From Planctomycetota bacterium (lineage in GTDB: Bacteria; Planctomycetota; Phycisphaerae; UBA1845): 30,538 nt of DNA. The translations under genes were made by a program, and so were the position numbers. The notes under the pieces are model-generated. The model searched no databases, was not told the origin of the DNA, and saw only the letters and a list, made by a program, of their open reading frames with translations. How positions within the stretch are numbered: position 1 is the stretch's first letter; the number at the start of each line of letters is the position of its first letter. The stretch lies in NCBI GenBank assembly GCA_024278775.1, contig JAJRSP010000172.1:1-30538 (forward strand). The letters are read 5' to 3'. Positions 7,691 to 16,515 of this stretch are shown in pieces.

Positions 7691-7926
7691 CGAGGCCAAC
7701 ATGATTCGACACGAACCGGCGGGGGTGCCCCATTCTTCGTGTCACCGCAGAACATGCCTCGTACAAGAACAGAGGTTCGGTGACACGAAGGGTGGGGGAC
7801 CTGTCTGCGTGCGTACTCGCACAGGCAGGCGGTCTTCGCATGCAAACTCCGTTCCCCACCCTTCGGGAGTACCCGAAGAATGGGGCACCCTGCAACGAGG
7901 GCAACATGAATTCGACACGACCCGGC
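7687..7926. repeat. Structured intergenic element: nested inverted repeats inside direct repeats
   Basis: Two near-identical direct repeats (7687-7720 and 7892-7926, 32 of 35 aligned positions equal) bound the element. Inside are perfect inverted arms of 17 bp (7723-7739 with 7874-7890) and of 12 bp (7786-7797 with 7854-7865). The same sequence can instead fold as two local hairpins: 7724-7747 with 7778-7801 (24-bp stem with one mismatch and two G-T pairs) and 7851-7867 with 7872-7888 (17-bp stem with three mismatches and a 4-base loop). The short open frames crossing it have no family resemblance. No transposase is nearby. It could be a REP-like or MITE-like repeat, or a structured RNA; the sequence alone does not decide. 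Confidence 0.75.
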
Positions 7927-7948
7927 CCGAAACACACACCACCCCGGA

Positions 7949-7993
7949 AATAAAAAACCCCCGCCGACGAGCCATGAGACTCCTCGGCGGGGG
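7949..7993 (-). terminator. Rho-independent terminator of the giant secreted protein gene
   Basis: A 14-bp GC-rich stem with a single mismatch (7958-7971 pairing with 7980-7993, 8-base loop) is followed on the minus strand by TTTTTTATTTCC (7957 down to about 7946). It lies about 90 bases past the stop codon of the gene ending at 8085. Stem strength, loop size and T run are all classical. Confidence 0.88.
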
Positions 7994-8084
7994 CGACGAA
8001 CAACCCTTCATTTTAGCCCGACCGGATCACGCAGCACAACAACAGCTACGTCCCACCGGCCAAGCCCGTTTCAAGACGATCTCA

Positions 8085-11000
8085 CTACGGCGTCGCCACC
8101 GGGCACGTGCCGCAGGTGTTGCCGGTCTCAACCGTGATGCTGTTCCACGCATCGAAGCAGCCGGCACCGTTGAGCAAGTCAATGACAGCCAGAATGTCCG
8201 CGGCCCCGGTAGCGCCACTAACGTCGACATCCGTGCTGTACGCACCCCATGCCGAAGTGGCCACGCCATTGAGAATGTCGATCAATTCCAGGATGTCACT
8301 CGGTCCGGCGGTTCCATCCGCACTCACGTCAGCCGGAAGGGACGATATCTTCACCGTCTGGGCCGGTCCGCCTGAGGCGGTCGGATCATACGTGATCGTC
8401 GTGCAAGAGCCCGGCGTAATCGGTCGCGACAGCGTGATCGTGTACGAACCCGGTGTACCCTCGACCACGGAGGCAATGCTGTTCGGGCCCAAGCCACCGT
8501 CACTGGCCTCGCAAAGCGACCAGCAAATCGCCGGATCGGCACCGGCCGGTCCCGTCACGGTGATCGTGTCAATACCCAACGCCGCACCAGCGTTGTTGCA
8601 ATCCTTCGCATAGCGTGCGTCGATGGTCCCGGCTTGCGGATCAACCCAGGTCACCGTACCGGCCGGACATCCGGTATCCGGCACCAGCGTGATGTTCATA
8701 TCGCCTTTGGCACCGAGTCCACTGTTATCACCAAGACGCATCAGGTAGCAGTTACCCTCCACGACCTGGATGTCACATTCACTACCAGGCAGGCAATCAA
8801 ACGGATCACCAATGGCACTGCAGCAGAGTTCCTGGTTGAGGATTTCCTCCGCCTTCAGGCCGGCACCACAATCACACCCGTCATAGATAATGAGTTCGGT
8901 ATCCGGCGTGGTCGCATTGGAACCGCCGCAGGTCGATACAATCAATTGACCCGTCGCCGCGGGCGTATAACGATACCAGACGTCGTTCTTCATGTTGCCC
9001 AGACAACTCGGAGCCCGGCAGTCCTGCGTCGCACCACCCACGTTGAACCGTTGGACGATCTGGTTATCACCATCGAGGTCAACCAGATCTTCCGCAAAGG
9101 GACACGCATCGTTAGCCGGCTCCACGGGGAACGCACAGTCGGCATCGACCACACAAGCGTCGCCGTCGAAAGCACCTCCCACACACAACGATGACACGCA
9201 AGTGCCGATCGCCTCGCCATCACACGCCGACACGGACCGAACACTCACGCGGTACTTGCCCACGGTAGCCTCTGTTTTTGCCGAAACGAGAATGTAATAC
9301 GTATCGCCGCGACGAAGGTTGGGCAGGCACAGTTTGGAGTTCAGCGCCTGCGTCGAACTACCGCAACCATCCGGTGCGTCATCATTGCACCCGATCAGCG
9401 TCAGCGAGTCACAAGCCTCAGCCTTGTTAAGCATGCACAGATTGCCAGTGGGGCAATCCTGAGCCGCGATGCTACAGGTCACATCCGCATCCTCACAGAG
9501 CGTGCCATCCGCACAATCCTGAGCCACCACGTTACAGACGGCGTTGTCACCAGCACAACGTCCGGTCTCCGTACAAAGACCGCTGTCGCTGTTGCCGATG
9601 GCAAACACCTGAACCATCGAGTCCTTGGCGGGACTGGAACTGCCGCAGGTACTCACCTCTACGTCGAGCGTATCTCCCACACCATCGGGCACCGTAAAGT
9701 AATACCACACGGAACCAAAGCCGGGGACACCCGGTTCCGGCTGCGCTACGTCACAGAAACCATCCGCGGTGCCTGCACAGAAAGCATTGTCGCAAAAACC
9801 ACCGGGGCAATCAAAGTTGGGAGCGCAAACCGAGCCGGGGCAGTCGGCGTCAGTACCACAACCCAGACCCACATTTTGACCGCCCTCACAACGCGGTGCA
9901 CAAGCGAGCTGATTGTTCGCGCCGCCCACACACGAAGTCTTCGGACCATTCGGATCTCCCGGCACGACGCACTGCGCCTGACTGTTGCAGCCGCCGATGC
10001 ACGCCCCGGTCAGCGGATCGCCGCCGAAGTTACAGTACCCCGGACCCGAGCCAACGCAATCGAAATCGTCATTACACACCGCACCGTCCGCACAACCGCC
10101 CACGCAGCGACGCTGACCACCGTTACAGCAAACCGGGTCAACAAGAAGGTACTCCGGGGGGTCGCCTCTGACGTCGGCAAATGTTGCATCGGTGGAGACA
10201 GACAGACCGTTCACGAGAATCTCGACCGCACCGGAGGATCCGGTCTTACGGTCACCGGGCGCACAGTCGTCATTCGAGGGTGCCAGCGTGCAAACCTGCT
10301 GGGCCAGAGAGGCACAGGCACCATCCCATGCGACCTGACAACAAAACTCGGAGAAAACCGGCGTTCCCGGACTGAAGGAACACACATCGCTACAGCAGAA
10401 CGGATCGCTACAACCTACAAAGGCCTCGCAGAACGACTCACGACAATCACGCGGGAATTCGCACGCATTGCCGGAACGGGCACCGCCTGTACAACGGCTC
10501 GCCGTACAAAAACCGCCCGGAATACAATCAAGGTCCGTATTGCACGCCTGGTTAGCGTGATCGCCACCTTGGCATTGAGGCGTCGCCAGCAAATCGCACG
10601 TGCCGTCGTTGCCACCCGCACAACTCGCATCGGAGTTACAGGTCACACCGTCATCCGCCCCCCCGTTGCATCGGGACGGTCGCGGCAACAGGCAGTCACC
10701 CTCCTGCGCGAGACACGCCGGATTGGGACAGCGCTGTCCCTCCTGGTTGCAGAACTGCCCGAGGTCATAGATACGCGGCGCGGTGATCGGCAAGACCAGA
10801 TTGCAGTCATTAAGCGTCGTGTTGGCACACTCCCCGCTCGGCTGACAGCAGGCCGATAGACCGCACGGCAGAACAAACGGATCGTTGTCCACACAAACAC
10901 CCGGCTCACAGGTACCATTCGGGCAATCCGCCGGACCGGTACACGCCAGATTGTGGTTGGCACCATTCACGCACCGCGGCGCCAGGCACTCGTCATCAGC

Positions 11001-12500
11001 GCGACAGGCCAGACCATTTCGCTGTCCACCGCTACACACGCGACAGGGAACGTTTTCCGCCCATGCCGGTCTCAACGCAGTGTTTTTCGGTGGGAACGGG
11101 CAATTGATTTCCGGAACGTCCCGGCAAACGGCTTCGCCGGCGGCATCGCGAATGTACTGATCGCAACAGGCCCCAATGGGTGCCGCCCCTTCGCAGGTAA
11201 TGACGATGTGGAATCCGCCATGAAGGTTACCCGACGGTAACTTCGCGTTCCACGTGCCACCGCTGGCAGTACCGTCGAAGACGAAGTAGGAGGCATCGGT
11301 AGACCCAATGGAGGCATCTTTACGAGTCAATACCCACCTGGCGTTCACATTGTTGGGCATCAACACGGCGAACAGATTCTCGTTCGGAAGCGGCACCGGT
11401 GGATCAAAGTTTTTTCTATACACAAACAACCCGTCGCCCGGGCCTGAGCCAAACGCCGTTCGTGTACCCGGAATGGCGCTCACGCCAAACGCGGGAATAC
11501 TATTGCAGTTGCCGACAGGTCCGCTGGCCGACGAACGACGAAGCTCGACGTCGTATCGACCGAGCCCACGAACGGCCACCTCCAACTGAGACATGTTGCA
11601 CGTTCTGTTGAGCGTAATGTCGTCGGCGATGCAAATGTTTGACCCTTCGTTGACGCCCGAGCTGTCGGCACGAATGTTCTGGTATGTCAAAAAGGTATCG
11701 GTGCAGGTCTCATCGCCGTAGACGGAAGCATTGAAGCTGGAGTGGGGGCTGGCGGGAAAACCACCGGCCGTCGAATTGCACGCAAAAGCAATCGTATCCA
11801 TCACGTCGCTGGAGAAGCCCTCTAGCGCCGGCGCGCCAATGATAATGCCGGCACCGGAACGGCTCATGGAAATGCCCAGCCACACCGCGGAGGGTAGCGA
11901 CACGGGCGTACTCGGCGTGAAGTTGATCTCGGTCAACCCATCGGCATCGGGAATCGGAATACAACCGTCTCCCGGTGTCGTGGACGCACAGCCGCTCGTA
12001 CCCGGAATGGGCACGCCGCCGGCATTGGGGCACTCCGTAAACAGAGCAAACTCCACACGCAACGGACCGCAGGTCACACCCTGCCCGCCGCAGCCGTTCG
12101 GATTGGCTTTACCGATAAACTGGAAGCGATACCGCGAAAGCGGGCAACCGGACTTGACGGAAAAAGTCAGATCGTCCGATACCTGCTGCCCCGACTGCAC
12201 CTCGATCGCAAACTGACCAAGGGGATTGTCATAAATCAACTTTTCCGCAACGGCCGCGGTACCGTTCGAAGGGGCACCGCCTCCCGAGACCACATACATC
12301 TCTTGCGTCTCGACGGGGAACACCTTGAACTGATTGGTAAGAAGTTCACCCTGTACCGGACCCGTTGCCGCCGAATCGGCGACGACAAAACGTTCACCGT
12401 CCCCTTGGATCAATGACGGTATTTGTGCCGAGGCTTGCCACGACACCAATGCCGCCGCACAGATTACCAAGCTCGAGATCCAGAGCGTCTTCCTTCGCAT
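8085..12500 (-). CDS. Giant secreted cysteine-rich protein with dockerin-like C-terminus
   Basis: From the ATG at 12500 the protein has 1471 residues. The start is chosen because GGTGGA lies just upstream and because it begins a clean signal peptide (MRRKTLWISSLVICAAAL..ASA), whereas the 44-codon upstream extension does not. After a beta-rich region (about 30-435) come many cysteine-rich units of the form C-x-GG-x(3)-G-x(2)-C-x(2)-D-x-DC (about 485-700), as in CVGGANNQLAC. A CCSDVCSF...CCQVAWDGAC segment follows (about 702-735). Then come two beta-sandwich-like domains of the type containing 'VWYYFTVP..STCGSS' (about 742-1093) and 'VWYRYTP..STCGGS' (about 1129-1276). Last is a paired EF-hand, dockerin-like domain (about 1390-1446; loops DVSADGTAGPSD and DVDVSGATGAAD, each followed by IL..ID.LNG). 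The role is probably extracellular or cell-surface; the substrate is unknown. It has its own terminator at 7949-7993. Confidence 0.9.
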   Translation of the reverse strand: MRRKTLWISSLVICAAALVSWQASAQIPSLIQGDGERFVVADSAATGPVQGELLTNQFKVFPVETQEMYVVSGGGAPSNGTAAVAEKLIYDNPLGQFAIEVQSGQQVSDDLTFSVKSGCPLSRYRFQFIGKANPNGCGGQGVTCGPLRVEFALFTECPNAGGVPIPGTSGCASTTPGDGCIPIPDADGLTEINFTPSTPVSLPSAVWLGISMSRSGAGIIIGAPALEGFSSDVMDTIAFACNSTAGGFPASPHSSFNASVYGDETCTDTFLTYQNIRADSSGVNEGSNICIADDITLNRTCNMSQLEVAVRGLGRYDVELRRSSASGPVGNCNSIPAFGVSAIPGTRTAFGSGPGDGLFVYRKNFDPPVPLPNENLFAVLMPNNVNARWVLTRKDASIGSTDASYFVFDGTASGGTWNAKLPSGNLHGGFHIVITCEGAAPIGACCDQYIRDAAGEAVCRDVPEINCPFPPKNTALRPAWAENVPCRVCSGGQRNGLACRADDECLAPRCVNGANHNLACTGPADCPNGTCEPGVCVDNDPFVLPCGLSACCQPSGECANTTLNDCNLVLPITAPRIYDLGQFCNQEGQRCPNPACLAQEGDCLLPRPSRCNGGADDGVTCNSDASCAGGNDGTCDLLATPQCQGGDHANQACNTDLDCIPGGFCTASRCTGGARSGNACEFPRDCRESFCEAFVGCSDPFCCSDVCSFSPGTPVFSEFCCQVAWDGACASLAQQVCTLAPSNDDCAPGDRKTGSSGAVEILVNGLSVSTDATFADVRGDPPEYLLVDPVCCNGGQRRCVGGCADGAVCNDDFDCVGSGPGYCNFGGDPLTGACIGGCNSQAQCVVPGDPNGPKTSCVGGANNQLACAPRCEGGQNVGLGCGTDADCPGSVCAPNFDCPGGFCDNAFCAGTADGFCDVAQPEPGVPGFGSVWYYFTVPDGVGDTLDVEVSTCGSSSPAKDSMVQVFAIGNSDSGLCTETGRCAGDNAVCNVVAQDCADGTLCEDADVTCSIAAQDCPTGNLCMLNKAEACDSLTLIGCNDDAPDGCGSSTQALNSKLCLPNLRRGDTYYILVSAKTEATVGKYRVSVRSVSACDGEAIGTCVSSLCVGGAFDGDACVVDADCAFPVEPANDACPFAEDLVDLDGDNQIVQRFNVGGATQDCRAPSCLGNMKNDVWYRYTPAATGQLIVSTCGGSNATTPDTELIIYDGCDCGAGLKAEEILNQELCCSAIGDPFDCLPGSECDIQVVEGNCYLMRLGDNSGLGAKGDMNITLVPDTGCPAGTVTWVDPQAGTIDARYAKDCNNAGAALGIDTITVTGPAGADPAICWSLCEASDGGLGPNSIASVVEGTPGSYTITLSRPITPGSCTTITYDPTASGGPAQTVKISSLPADVSADGTAGPSDILELIDILNGVATSAWGAYSTDVDVSGATGAADILAVIDLLNGAGCFDAWNSITVETGNTCGTCPVATP

Positions 12501-13522
12501 GATTTCCACCCTTATACAATCGCTACGACCAAACCCAGGCGAGTCCCACTCGACCGGGCACACTTGATTACGTCTATCCCACACAAAACGGCTGCCGAAT
12601 CGGTCGGCGGTTCCATGCGAATTCACTCGCACGACACCAAAAACCGCTGAGTCAATCTGATCTAAATAAGCTAAGGACCGCTCGCGACGTGATTACCGCC
12701 CGACCAATGGTCCCCCCCACTATCCCACTGGTGCCACTGCCGTGGCACCACGCCGAAGCCCCCTTCTCGACCGCGCGCGGATCAAACGCATCGACCCGGT
12801 AGCCACCGTCAACCCCAGCGTAGTCGTCACCCCAAAAAAGCAGCGACGACCGGCCATAACGATAGCTCTCAGCCTGTGTTATGTCAAGGTCAACCACACC
12901 TATCCCGGTCACACCACACGCTCCGCACACGGTCCAAGAGACAGCCGCAGGCACACCACGTGCTCTGCCGGTCACCACTTCGCGACTCACCCGCCGCTCC
13001 CCATGATAGGCCTCCCGAATCGGGGTTGACCACCCTAACCTGCCGTCTTCGTCCGATTTTTCGCCAAACGCAATTCCGTATTCTCGGACGGAAAATGCGA
13101 AAACGCCTTCAACACCAGTGGTTTCAAGCACTTATAACGATCACAAGGACCGAATTGTGCCTTTCGCACCGGCTCACTGTCATCAGAGTCAGGGGATCAC
13201 CATGTCACCGAGGCGAGGGGCGATCACGCCATCGAGGGGCGGGCGCTCCCCGCGACACGCTTCCGACGCAATCTCGAAGCGTCGAAGCACCAGCCCCGTC
13301 CCAAGCGGATCGAGAGGTGGTGGGTCCGGTAACCTTAACTCAGCGTTGAGCGGGTGGCATGGCTATGCGAAACGCAGCCATGTTTTCAGTTTGTCGTAGA
13401 CTCATGCCCGCGCCTCCGGCTTGGGCATGCCGCCGACCTTCGTGATGTCCCGAACCGCCTCCCGAGTCGCAGGGTTCACGCTGCGCGGCTTCTCAAATGA
13501 TCGTAGATCGCGCGGCATCCGT

Positions 13523-13549
13523 GGTGCCGCGCAAGCTGAAGGTCGCGGC
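13523..13549. repeat. REP-like segment related to one at 27931-27956
   Basis: The 26 bases from 13523 match 27931-27956 at 22 positions (GTGCCGCGCA then A/G, GCTGAAG, then a divergent triplet, then GCGGC). The copy at 27931 is a cleaner palindrome; this one looks decayed in its right arm. Two related copies 14 kb apart suggest a dispersed palindromic repeat family. Confidence 0.45.
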
Positions 13550-13565
13550 CGTGTGGTATATCTAA

Positions 13566-13603
13566 GCGAAACACCGAGGAGCCGAAGCACCCCGGTGTTT
13601 CGC
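13566..13603. repeat. Perfect 11-bp stem-loop in the spacer
   Basis: GCGAAACACCG (13566-13576) and CGGTGTTTCGC (13593-13603) are perfect inverted arms around a 16-base loop. Neighbouring copies of the core GCGAAAC/GTTTCGC occur near 13366 and 13634, so the motif recurs in this stretch. There is no T run, so it is not a typical terminator. Confidence 0.5.
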
Positions 13604-13729
13604 GGAGGGGAAAGAAGCGTTGTGAAACGCATGTTTCGCTATGTGTTGCTGATCGAGCGACACTATATGGCACCAACCAGACCAGCGGCATCATGACAAC
13701 CCACCGCACATTTTGCAATAGGTGTTACC

Positions 13730-14548
13730 CTAGGTTTTTCTCGTTTTTTTGTGAGAATGGGTATGAATACGCCGTCTCGCACGCCCGGCCAGACCACGAT
13801 GTGACGTGGCAGTGACGAAAGCGGCAAAACGTTGGCCGGCATCGGTGTGAACCGTACCCAGAAGCGCCGCGGCCAGATCAACGGCACCCACCCGCGAACC
13901 ATACCAAAGACGGTAGGCCCGACGGATGTCGAGGATTTCTTCCTCAGACAACCGACTCCGAGCGATACCCACCCGGTTTTGACCCAAAATGCGTCCCTCG
14001 CGGTTGGTCAACGCAAAGGGCGGCACGTCCATACTCACGCCGGCATTACCCGCAACCATGACCAGTTCGCCGATCCGTACGAACTGATGCACACCGGCAC
14101 CACCGCCGATCACCGTCCCGTCTCCCACGAACACATGCCCCGCCAGCATGGCATTGTTAATCATGGTCACGCCATCGCCCAGCTCACAATTGTGCGCCAC
14201 GTGGCTACCGGCCAGCAGAAAACACCGATCGCCTACCGTGGTCGTGGACTCCGGGATCGTGCCACGATGAATGGTCACGTGCTCGCGGATGGTGGTTTCC
14301 CGGCCGACGTGGCAAAAGCTGCGTTCGCCGCCGTACTTCACATCTTGGGGTTCGTGCCCCACCACGGCACCAAAATGAATCCGGCATTGTGGCTCAATGG
14401 TCGTCCAGCCGGTGAGGTACACGTTCGGGCCGATATCGCAACCGGCCGCCACTCGAACGTGTTCGTCAATCACCGTGTAGGGACCAACGGCTACATTCGA
14501 ATCCAACTCGGCCTTGGGATGAATAATCGCTGAGGGGTGAATCGCCAC
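13730..14548 (-). CDS. lpxA: Acyl-ACP--UDP-N-acetylglucosamine O-acyltransferase
   Basis: LpxA performs the first step of lipid A synthesis, moving a 3-hydroxyacyl chain from acyl carrier protein to UDP-GlcNAc in the cytoplasm. The protein has 272 residues, close to the usual 260. It opens with the family start IHPSAIIHPKAELDSNVAVGPY and continues with hexapeptide repeats of a left-handed beta helix to about residue 180. The catalytic histidine is H119 in GSHVAHNCELGD, and HEPQDVKYGGE (about 65-75) matches the substrate loop. The C-terminal helical part is slightly shorter in conserved sequence and ends in a basic tail. AAGGA precedes the ATG at 14548. The usual lpxD, fabZ and lpxB neighbours are absent; the gene lies downstream of a DNA glycosylase. 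Its presence implies an LPS-type outer membrane. Confidence 0.95.
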   Translation of the reverse strand: MAIHPSAIIHPKAELDSNVAVGPYTVIDEHVRVAAGCDIGPNVYLTGWTTIEPQCRIHFGAVVGHEPQDVKYGGERSFCHVGRETTIREHVTIHRGTIPESTTTVGDRCFLLAGSHVAHNCELGDGVTMINNAMLAGHVFVGDGTVIGGGAGVHQFVRIGELVMVAGNAGVSMDVPPFALTNREGRILGQNRVGIARSRLSEEEILDIRRAYRLWYGSRVGAVDLAAALLGTVHTDAGQRFAAFVTATSHRGLAGRARRRIHTHSHKKTRKT

Positions 14549-14731
14549 GGACTACATCCTTCTAGTGTTTACACGCTTCAACCGATGGACTTTCGACCCA
14601 TGACTCCAACGCCACAGGGGACACGAATTCGGGAACCATTCAACCCCCCCGCCTCTATGAGGCAGGCCACCCCCCCAAGCACGGCCCCCTATTGAAAGCG
14701 GACCGCTCAGAAAGCCGTTCGTCGATCATTA

Positions 14732-15517
14732 TTAGGGTAGGGGCAGCCCCATTTTCTCCATCACCATCTGCAAATCCGACCAGCTTTTCTTCTTTTCGTC
14801 GGGGTATCGGAGCAAATAAGCCGGGTGGTACGTCGGCATCAGCGGAACCGTTGGACCCTTCCCCATGGCACCGGATAAGTAATAGTCGTGAAAGCGCCCG
14901 CGCAGTTTCCCGATGCCCTGCGTCGTGTGAAGCAACGTTTTTGCGGCCGGTGCCCCAAGCGCGATGATGACCTCCGGGTGAATCCACTCTAGCTGCCGCT
15001 TCAAATATGAGTGGCAGGCCAGAATCTCGTCGGCCGCCGGATCCCGGTTTTTGGGGGGCCGGCACTTGACCGTGTTACAAATATAAACGTCATCACGGGC
15101 AAGTCCCATGCCACTCTCGATCATCTTGGTCAACAATCTTCCGGCTTTCCCGACGAAGGGCACACCTTCGCGGTCTTCGTCATAGCCCGGGGCTTCACCC
15201 ACGAACACGAGCCGTGCGTGGGGGGTACCACACCCGAAAACCGTCTTGGTGCGTGTCTCGTGCAGCGAACACTTGCGGCACTTCTTGACCTCACCCTCAT
15301 CCATCGCACGGAGCCGTTCCGCGCAGTCGGCCGCGCCGCGGTCCTGCCTGCTCGGACCAGTCTGTGGGGTGCGATTCGGTGCTACGACTAGCGACGCGGG
15401 AGGCACTGGCACGCTATCCACGCCGAACATACGGTCGGACATGAGCTGCTGCCGGAACGCGGCACGCACATCCACACCACAGGATACCGTGGGGTTGTCG
15501 GTTGGGGTCGTCGGCAT
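14732..15517 (-). CDS. Uracil-DNA glycosylase, family 4-type (iron-sulfur)
   Basis: This enzyme removes uracil from DNA to begin base excision repair. From the ATG at 15517 (GAGGGA about 10 bases upstream) it has 261 residues; a GTG at 15568 is an in-frame but weaker start. Motifs of the family 4 enzymes are clear: the four cluster cysteines C80 and C83 (CRKCSLHETRTKTVFG), C152 (NTVKCRPPKNRDP) and C168 (ILACHSYL), the catalytic loop VGEAPGYDEDREGVPFVGKAG (about 106-126) and HPAYLLR (231-237). The first 75 residues are a low-complexity, probably disordered extension, longer than in most relatives. Family 5 enzymes are the nearest alternative, but the GEAPG loop with E and the NTVKCRPP spacing favour family 4. 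Confidence 0.92.
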   Translation of the reverse strand: MPTTPTDNPTVSCGVDVRAAFRQQLMSDRMFGVDSVPVPPASLVVAPNRTPQTGPSRQDRGAADCAERLRAMDEGEVKKCRKCSLHETRTKTVFGCGTPHARLVFVGEAPGYDEDREGVPFVGKAGRLLTKMIESGMGLARDDVYICNTVKCRPPKNRDPAADEILACHSYLKRQLEWIHPEVIIALGAPAAKTLLHTTQGIGKLRGRFHDYYLSGAMGKGPTVPLMPTYHPAYLLRYPDEKKKSWSDLQMVMEKMGLPLP

Positions 15518-15614
15518 GTCTTGGCTTCCCTCGGTCTCGGGCGGGTTCGGCCCACCCGTTGATCTCACGGGACTATGACGTGTACTCGCCGATAGTTCAA
15601 GCTAAGATGCCCCC

Positions 15615-16463
15615 ATGGCACGTTATTCGGAAATCCAGGTGACTCTGGGCGACGGCTACCCGGCCTACGCCCGCTATTGGGCACCGGACATACTTCGCGG
15701 GGCCGTACTGTGCCACCACGGGATCCAGTCCCATTGCGATTGGTACGCCGGGTCGGCTGAACGACTCTGTGAGGCTGGCTACGGGGTGCTACAAATTGAC
15801 CGGCGCGGTAGCGGGCGTAACCAGGCAGACCGGGGGCATGCTGAGTCCGCCGATCAACTGATCGATGACGCCCGGATCGCCCGAGACACCCTGCTTCAAC
15901 ATACCGGGCTCGATCGGTATCACGTCTTAGGGGTAAGCTGGGGCGGCAAGCTGGCCGTCGTTGCGTATATCAATCACCCCGACCGTTGCCAGAGTCTGTC
16001 GCTCGTCACACCGGGGCTGTTTCCGCTGGTCGGGGTTTCCAAGGACGAAGCCCACCGAATCGGCGTGGCGATGATCTACGAGCCCGAGACGCGGTTCGAC
16101 ATTCCGCTGAATGATCCAGAGGTGTTCACGCGGTCCGCGAAGTGGCAGCGGTTTCACGCCGGCGACCCGCTCACGCTTCGGCAATGCACGGCCGCGTTTT
16201 ACCTGGCATCGCGCCGTATGGACAAACCCATCTCGAAACTTGGAGATGCGCCGCCCGTCCCGATCCATCTGATGACGGCCGGAGAAGAGCGCATTGTCGA
16301 CAACGAAAAGACCATTCGCTTTGTAGAGAAGCTCGGCTGGGATCACACGCAGATCACGTCATACGCCGGGGCGAGGCATTCGATCGAGTTCGATGCACCC
16401 GACGCCTATTACGCTGACCTCGTAGCGTTCATCGACCGACACCATCCTGATTCAGCGACGTAG
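15615..16463 (+). CDS. Alpha/beta hydrolase, lysophospholipase-like
   Basis: A 282-residue serine hydrolase without a signal peptide, so probably cytoplasmic. The oxyanion motif is CHHGIQSH (about 33-40), the nucleophile is S108 in GVSWGG, the likely acid is D229 in EERIVD, and the histidine is H255 in ARHSIEFD. The segment VLQIDRRGSGRN resembles monoacylglycerol lipase and lysophospholipase-type hydrolases. The substrate cannot be told from sequence. The ribosome site before the ATG at 15615 is weak. It is divergent from the uracil-DNA glycosylase gene across 97 bases and convergent with the GyrI-like gene. Confidence 0.88.
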   Translation: MARYSEIQVTLGDGYPAYARYWAPDILRGAVLCHHGIQSHCDWYAGSAERLCEAGYGVLQIDRRGSGRNQADRGHAESADQLIDDARIARDTLLQHTGLDRYHVLGVSWGGKLAVVAYINHPDRCQSLSLVTPGLFPLVGVSKDEAHRIGVAMIYEPETRFDIPLNDPEVFTRSAKWQRFHAGDPLTLRQCTAAFYLASRRMDKPISKLGDAPPVPIHLMTAGEERIVDNEKTIRFVEKLGWDHTQITSYAGARHSIEFDAPDAYYADLVAFIDRHHPDSAT

Positions 16464-16515
16464 TTCGGACGTTCCATCGAACGCGAATCTTGGCCGACAT
16501 ACGGAGGCTTCGATG

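Larger units (their letters stand above)
12501..13729. other. Gene-poor 1.2-kb region with several stem-loops
   Basis: No convincing gene is seen between the giant-protein start and the lpxA stop codon. The longest frame (minus strand, GTG 13131 to 12652, 159 codons) has no ribosome site, no family resemblance and mixed codon use. The region holds a perfect 9-bp stem-loop (TGGTGCCAC at 12729-12737, GTGGCACCA at 12742-12750), a 7-bp stem followed by TTTT on the plus strand (CATGGCT 13358-13364, AGCCATG 13376-13382), a REP-like segment (13523-13549) and an 11-bp stem (13566-13603). It presumably contains the giant gene's promoter, but I could not place one. A decayed gene or a repeat-bearing spacer would both fit. 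Confidence 0.45.

Noticed and set aside
7687..7926. An insertion sequence
   Set aside because: No transposase frame is present and the 34-35 bp direct repeats are too long to be a usual target duplication, so it is reported only as a structured repeat.
7665..8003. Short frames (up to 112 codons) inside the repeat element upstream of lysS
   Set aside because: They run through inverted repeats and a terminator, have cysteine- and arginine-heavy composition and no family match.
12652..13131. A 159-codon minus-strand frame starting with GTG in the gene-poor spacer
   Set aside because: No ribosome site, no recognisable motif, and it covers a perfect stem-loop. It cannot be excluded as a small hypothetical gene, but support is too weak to call.
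14648..14666. A terminator between the DNA glycosylase gene and lpxA
   Set aside because: There is an 8-bp stem (CCCGCCTC/GAGGCAGG, one G-T pair), but it is followed by a G run on the coding strand rather than T residues.
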